Source: JACQSU01 sp964359785
GTDB taxonomy: Archaea; Nanobdellota; Nanobdellia; Woesearchaeales; JAGWAF01
Length of the DNA stretch: 64,000 nucleotides
Assembly (NCBI GenBank): GCA_964359785.1
Contig: CAYHWL010000001.1
Span: 3,468-67,467, forward strand
Direction of reading: 5' to 3'
The position numbers were made by a program, and so were the translations under genes. Position 1 is the stretch's first letter. Every line of letters begins with the position of its first letter. The notes under the pieces were generated by a model. That model saw only the letters and a list, made by a program, of their open reading frames with translations. It was not told the origin of the DNA and made no database searches. Below are positions 61,675 to 64,000 of the stretch, piece by piece.

Positions 61675-63165
61675 GTGATCGCTAGCAAAAAATTGATTGT
61701 GGAGTATTGTATGCGCAATAGCATTCTGCTTCCTTTTGATACTTTCGAGGCCCTCGAAGAAGGTGAGGTAGTGTCCTTGAGAAGCGCGACTCTGGCGCCG
61801 CCTTCGACTTTTCAGGAGCGTCTTGCTTCGATTCTAGGTGAACGCTCCCAAAGGTTGGCTAGGCTCTCCTCTCCTCTTATCCAGCCAAAGATGGAGGGTG
61901 TCAAGGTGTTATCGACTTATCAGGAGGAGCCAAAGAAAAGGTCCTATCAGGATTTTGTCGCTTTCTTCAATAGCAGGTATTATGCTTTGGAGAAGATCCT
62001 TCGTAACCGTCAGGAGCTTTCAGGTGTCATCAGTATTGGTAGGGTAGCAGGCAAGAAAGATCGTGAGAACGTTGCTATCATTGGCATAATCTCCAGTAAA
62101 TCCACTACAAAAAATGGCAATATCATCCTCAAATTGGAGGATCCTACCGGTGAGATCAATGTTTTATTCTCTCTTAAGCGTGTTGATATGTTCGCGTTAG
62201 CCAAGGATCTCGTATTGGATGAGGTTATCGGCATCACAGGTCAATTCTCCGAGTCGCCCGAATCAAAGGGCAAGTGGGTTATGGCAAATAACGTCTTGTT
62301 CCCTGATATCCCTCTGACAAAAGAGCTCAAAAAATCTCCGGAGGAGGGTTATGCTATTTTTCTCTCGGATCTTCATATAGGCTCTAAAGAATTTTTGGAG
62401 GAGAATTTCATAAAGATGATCAAGTGGATAGCCGGTGAGCTTGGCAGCGAATCTCAAAAGGATATAGCCAAGAGGATCAAGTATGTTTTCATCGCAGGTG
62501 ATTTGGTTGAAGGCATTGGGATCTATCAAGGTCAGGAGAATTCTCTTGCGATTCGGGATATTTTCAAGCAGTATGATCGTTGCGCGGAGCTCCTCTCAAA
62601 TATCCCTGATCATATCCCTTTAGTGATCTGTCCTGGCAATCATGATGCTTTGAGGATCACTGAGCCTCAGCCTGCTTTGTATAAGGATTTCTCCAAGGCG
62701 ATGTGGGATCTCAAGAATGTCTATCTTCTCTCGAATCCTTGCATGGTGAATATCGACTCAAGTGATGTGTTTCCAGGTTTTGACGTGCTGATGTATCATG
62801 GCTATAGCTTCGATTACTATGCCGCAAATGTGGACTCCATCCGTCAGAATGGGGGTTATGACCGTGCTGATCTTATCATGAAATTCCTCCTTCAGAGGAG
62901 GCACTTGGCTCCGACTCATACTAGTACGCAGTATCTGCCTGATACTAGGAGGGATCCGTTGGTGATAGACAAGGTGCCGGATTTTTTCTTGACGGGTCAC
63001 GTTCATCGTGCTAGTGCGGCTGTCTATAGGAACATCACGATGGTGAGTGGTAGCTGTTGGCAGGATATGACTCCCTTCCAGGAGAAGGTCGGTCATAATC
63101 CAGAGCCTTGCCGCGTGTTCGCTTTGGATCTTCAGTCTAGGGTAGTGAAGATATTGAGGTTTTGA
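61675..63165 (+). CDS. polB: DNA polymerase D small subunit (DP1)
   Basis: The protein has 496 residues, starting at GTG 61675 behind a GGGGTGG ribosome-site-like stretch; an ATG three bases earlier is out of frame. An OB fold (about residues 115-210) is followed by a calcineurin-like phosphodiesterase domain: LSDLHIGSKE, AGDLVEGIG, CPGNHDALR, MYHGYSFD and TGHVHRAS. The conserved His/Asp set is present, so 3'-5' exonuclease activity is expected. It pairs with DP2, which starts 3 nt later. Confidence 0.92.
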   Translation: MIASKKLIVEYCMRNSILLPFDTFEALEEGEVVSLRSATLAPPSTFQERLASILGERSQRLARLSSPLIQPKMEGVKVLSTYQEEPKKRSYQDFVAFFNSRYYALEKILRNRQELSGVISIGRVAGKKDRENVAIIGIISSKSTTKNGNIILKLEDPTGEINVLFSLKRVDMFALAKDLVLDEVIGITGQFSESPESKGKWVMANNVLFPDIPLTKELKKSPEEGYAIFLSDLHIGSKEFLEENFIKMIKWIAGELGSESQKDIAKRIKYVFIAGDLVEGIGIYQGQENSLAIRDIFKQYDRCAELLSNIPDHIPLVICPGNHDALRITEPQPALYKDFSKAMWDLKNVYLLSNPCMVNIDSSDVFPGFDVLMYHGYSFDYYAANVDSIRQNGGYDRADLIMKFLLQRRHLAPTHTSTQYLPDTRRDPLVIDKVPDFFLTGHVHRASAAVYRNITMVSGSCWQDMTPFQEKVGHNPEPCRVFALDLQSRVVKILRF

Positions 63166-63168
63166 ATC

Positions 63169-64000
63169 ATGGATAAGAAAGCATCATCTGTTGGTATGCA
63201 GGCTTACTTTGCACAGATAGATGAGGGGCTTGCTGCGGCGTATGAGATCGCCAGGAAGGCCAGGGCAAAGGGTCTTGATCCAGAAGACATCGCTCCGATT
63301 CAGCTTGCTGCTGATATGGCAGAGCGTGTGGAAGGTCTTATCTCTGTCGTGGCTCCGCAGATCATAGGTTCTGGTCTATCTACTAGTATCAAGGAGCTTG
63401 AGGCAGTTTACGGTTCTCTTGATTGGAGAGTAGCTTTGGCTATAGCATTGGAGCTCTCCCAAGAGAAGATATGCAAGTGCAAAGATAAGATGGAAGCCAT
63501 GGAGGTGGGTATAAGGGTCGGTCTCGCTTATCTTACCATGGGTACAGTCTCCTCTCCTTTGGAAGGCTTTTTGGGTCTTAAGGTGAGAAAGCGTGCGGAC
63601 GGGCAGGATTATCTTGCAGGATGTTTTGGTGGTCCGATGCGTTCTGCTGGAGGTACTATGGAAGCTGTCTGTGTTGTCATCATTGATTATGTCCGTGTCC
63701 ATATGGGTTATGCCGCGTTTGATCCGACCGAGCAGGAGGTCAAGCGTATGGTGGCTGAGCTCTATGATTATCATGAACGCGTGACCAATTTGCAGTATCT
63801 TCCAAGCGAAGAGGAGATAGAGTTTCTCACAAGACATCTTCCGCTTCAGATAGATGGTGATCCTTCAGAACAGATAGATGTCTCGAATTTCAAGGATCTT
63901 CCAAGGATTGAGACTAATCAGATCCGTAATGGTGTCTGTCTGGTCCTAGGTGAAGGCATCGCGCAGAAAGCCCCAAAAGTCTGGAAGCAGATTGGCAAAT
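63169..64000 (+). CDS. polC: DNA polymerase D large subunit (DP2), N-terminal part
   Basis: From ATG 63169, 277 residues are visible without a stop, so the gene runs past the window end. MDKKASSVGMQAYFAQIDEG, ARAKGLDPEDIAPI, DMAERVEGLI and GCFGGPMRSAGGTMEAV are the conserved DP2 N-terminus. DP2 is the catalytic subunit of the archaeal replicative polymerase. The catalytic Asp residues lie further downstream and cannot be checked here. Confidence 0.92.
   Translation, partial: MDKKASSVGMQAYFAQIDEGLAAAYEIARKARAKGLDPEDIAPIQLAADMAERVEGLISVVAPQIIGSGLSTSIKELEAVYGSLDWRVALAIALELSQEKICKCKDKMEAMEVGIRVGLAYLTMGTVSSPLEGFLGLKVRKRADGQDYLAGCFGGPMRSAGGTMEAVCVVIIDYVRVHMGYAAFDPTEQEVKRMVAELYDYHERVTNLQYLPSEEEIEFLTRHLPLQIDGDPSEQIDVSNFKDLPRIETNQIRNGVCLVLGEGIAQKAPKVWKQIGK

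Noticed and set aside
1..64000. tRNA, rRNA genes and CRISPR arrays
   Set aside because: No cloverleaf with GTTCRA-type T-loop in a gene-sized gap, no rRNA-like conserved stretches, and no regularly spaced short direct repeats were found by reading.

Overview
The window is archaeal chromosomal DNA. The evidence is the gene set: PAN, FEN1, RFC small subunit, Orc1/Cdc6, both subunits of DNA polymerase D, TFE, Hjc, Pelota, Trm5-like methyltransferase, RNase P p30, EndA, ribosomal proteins L14e and L34e, an archaeal-type PheS/PheT pair, TrmB and Lrp regulators, and an AbrB-PhoU protein. Many start codons lie about 26 nt downstream of a TATA box, which means leaderless transcripts. The small stand-alone genes and the very large set of lineage-specific membrane-anchored surface proteins suggest a DPANN-type archaeon. 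That placement is inference. No tRNA, rRNA or CRISPR array was seen.

Region 1-7.8 kb and 12.2-26 kb (minus strand): two long runs of tightly coupled genes, usually with 4-nt ATGA overlaps. Nearly all encode a short basic N-terminus, a single N-terminal membrane helix and an extracytoplasmic domain. Several have class III (prepilin-like) signal peptides. Cargo domains include a MurNAc-L-Ala amidase-like fold, an M15 peptidase-like domain, DxDxDG calcium repeats and Cys-rich modules. A prepilin peptidase is at 30.2-30.9 kb. Between the runs lie an Lrp regulator, an AbrB-PhoU protein and a large propeller/membrane/kinase-like fusion. The run ends with a ~970-codon secreted protein gene interrupted by an in-frame TGA.

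Region 26-30 kb (plus strand): a deacetylase-like protein, an HxsD-like protein, a small protein, an HxsB-like radical SAM/SPASM maturase and a secreted Cys/His-rich candidate substrate. I read this as an archaeal form of the His-Xaa-Ser (Hxs) peptide-modification system. It is the best candidate for a poorly described system here. A ~160-bp structured repeat precedes it, and a second copy lies at 46.3 kb before a lipoprotein gene.

Region 30-42 kb: RNase P p30, a tRNA-thiolation set (PP-loop enzyme, THUMP protein with a lost PP-loop, cysteine desulfurase), L34e, L14e, pheST, a recent IS66-family insertion with a perfect 8-bp target duplication just upstream of the pheS promoter, a TrmB-like regulator and Pelota. 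Region 42-48.5 kb: a second surface cluster with a pilin-like protein, a polytopic membrane protein and three paralogous lipoproteins.

Region 48.5-64 kb: information processing (RFC-S, PAN, Trm5-like, FEN1, EndA, tRNase Z, Hjc, TFE), an R15P-isomerase/eIF2B-like protein, a second TrmB paralogue, and a probable replication origin at 60.1-60.4 kb (two inverted ORB-like motifs around an AT-rich tract) directly before orc1/cdc6, polD small and polD large subunits.
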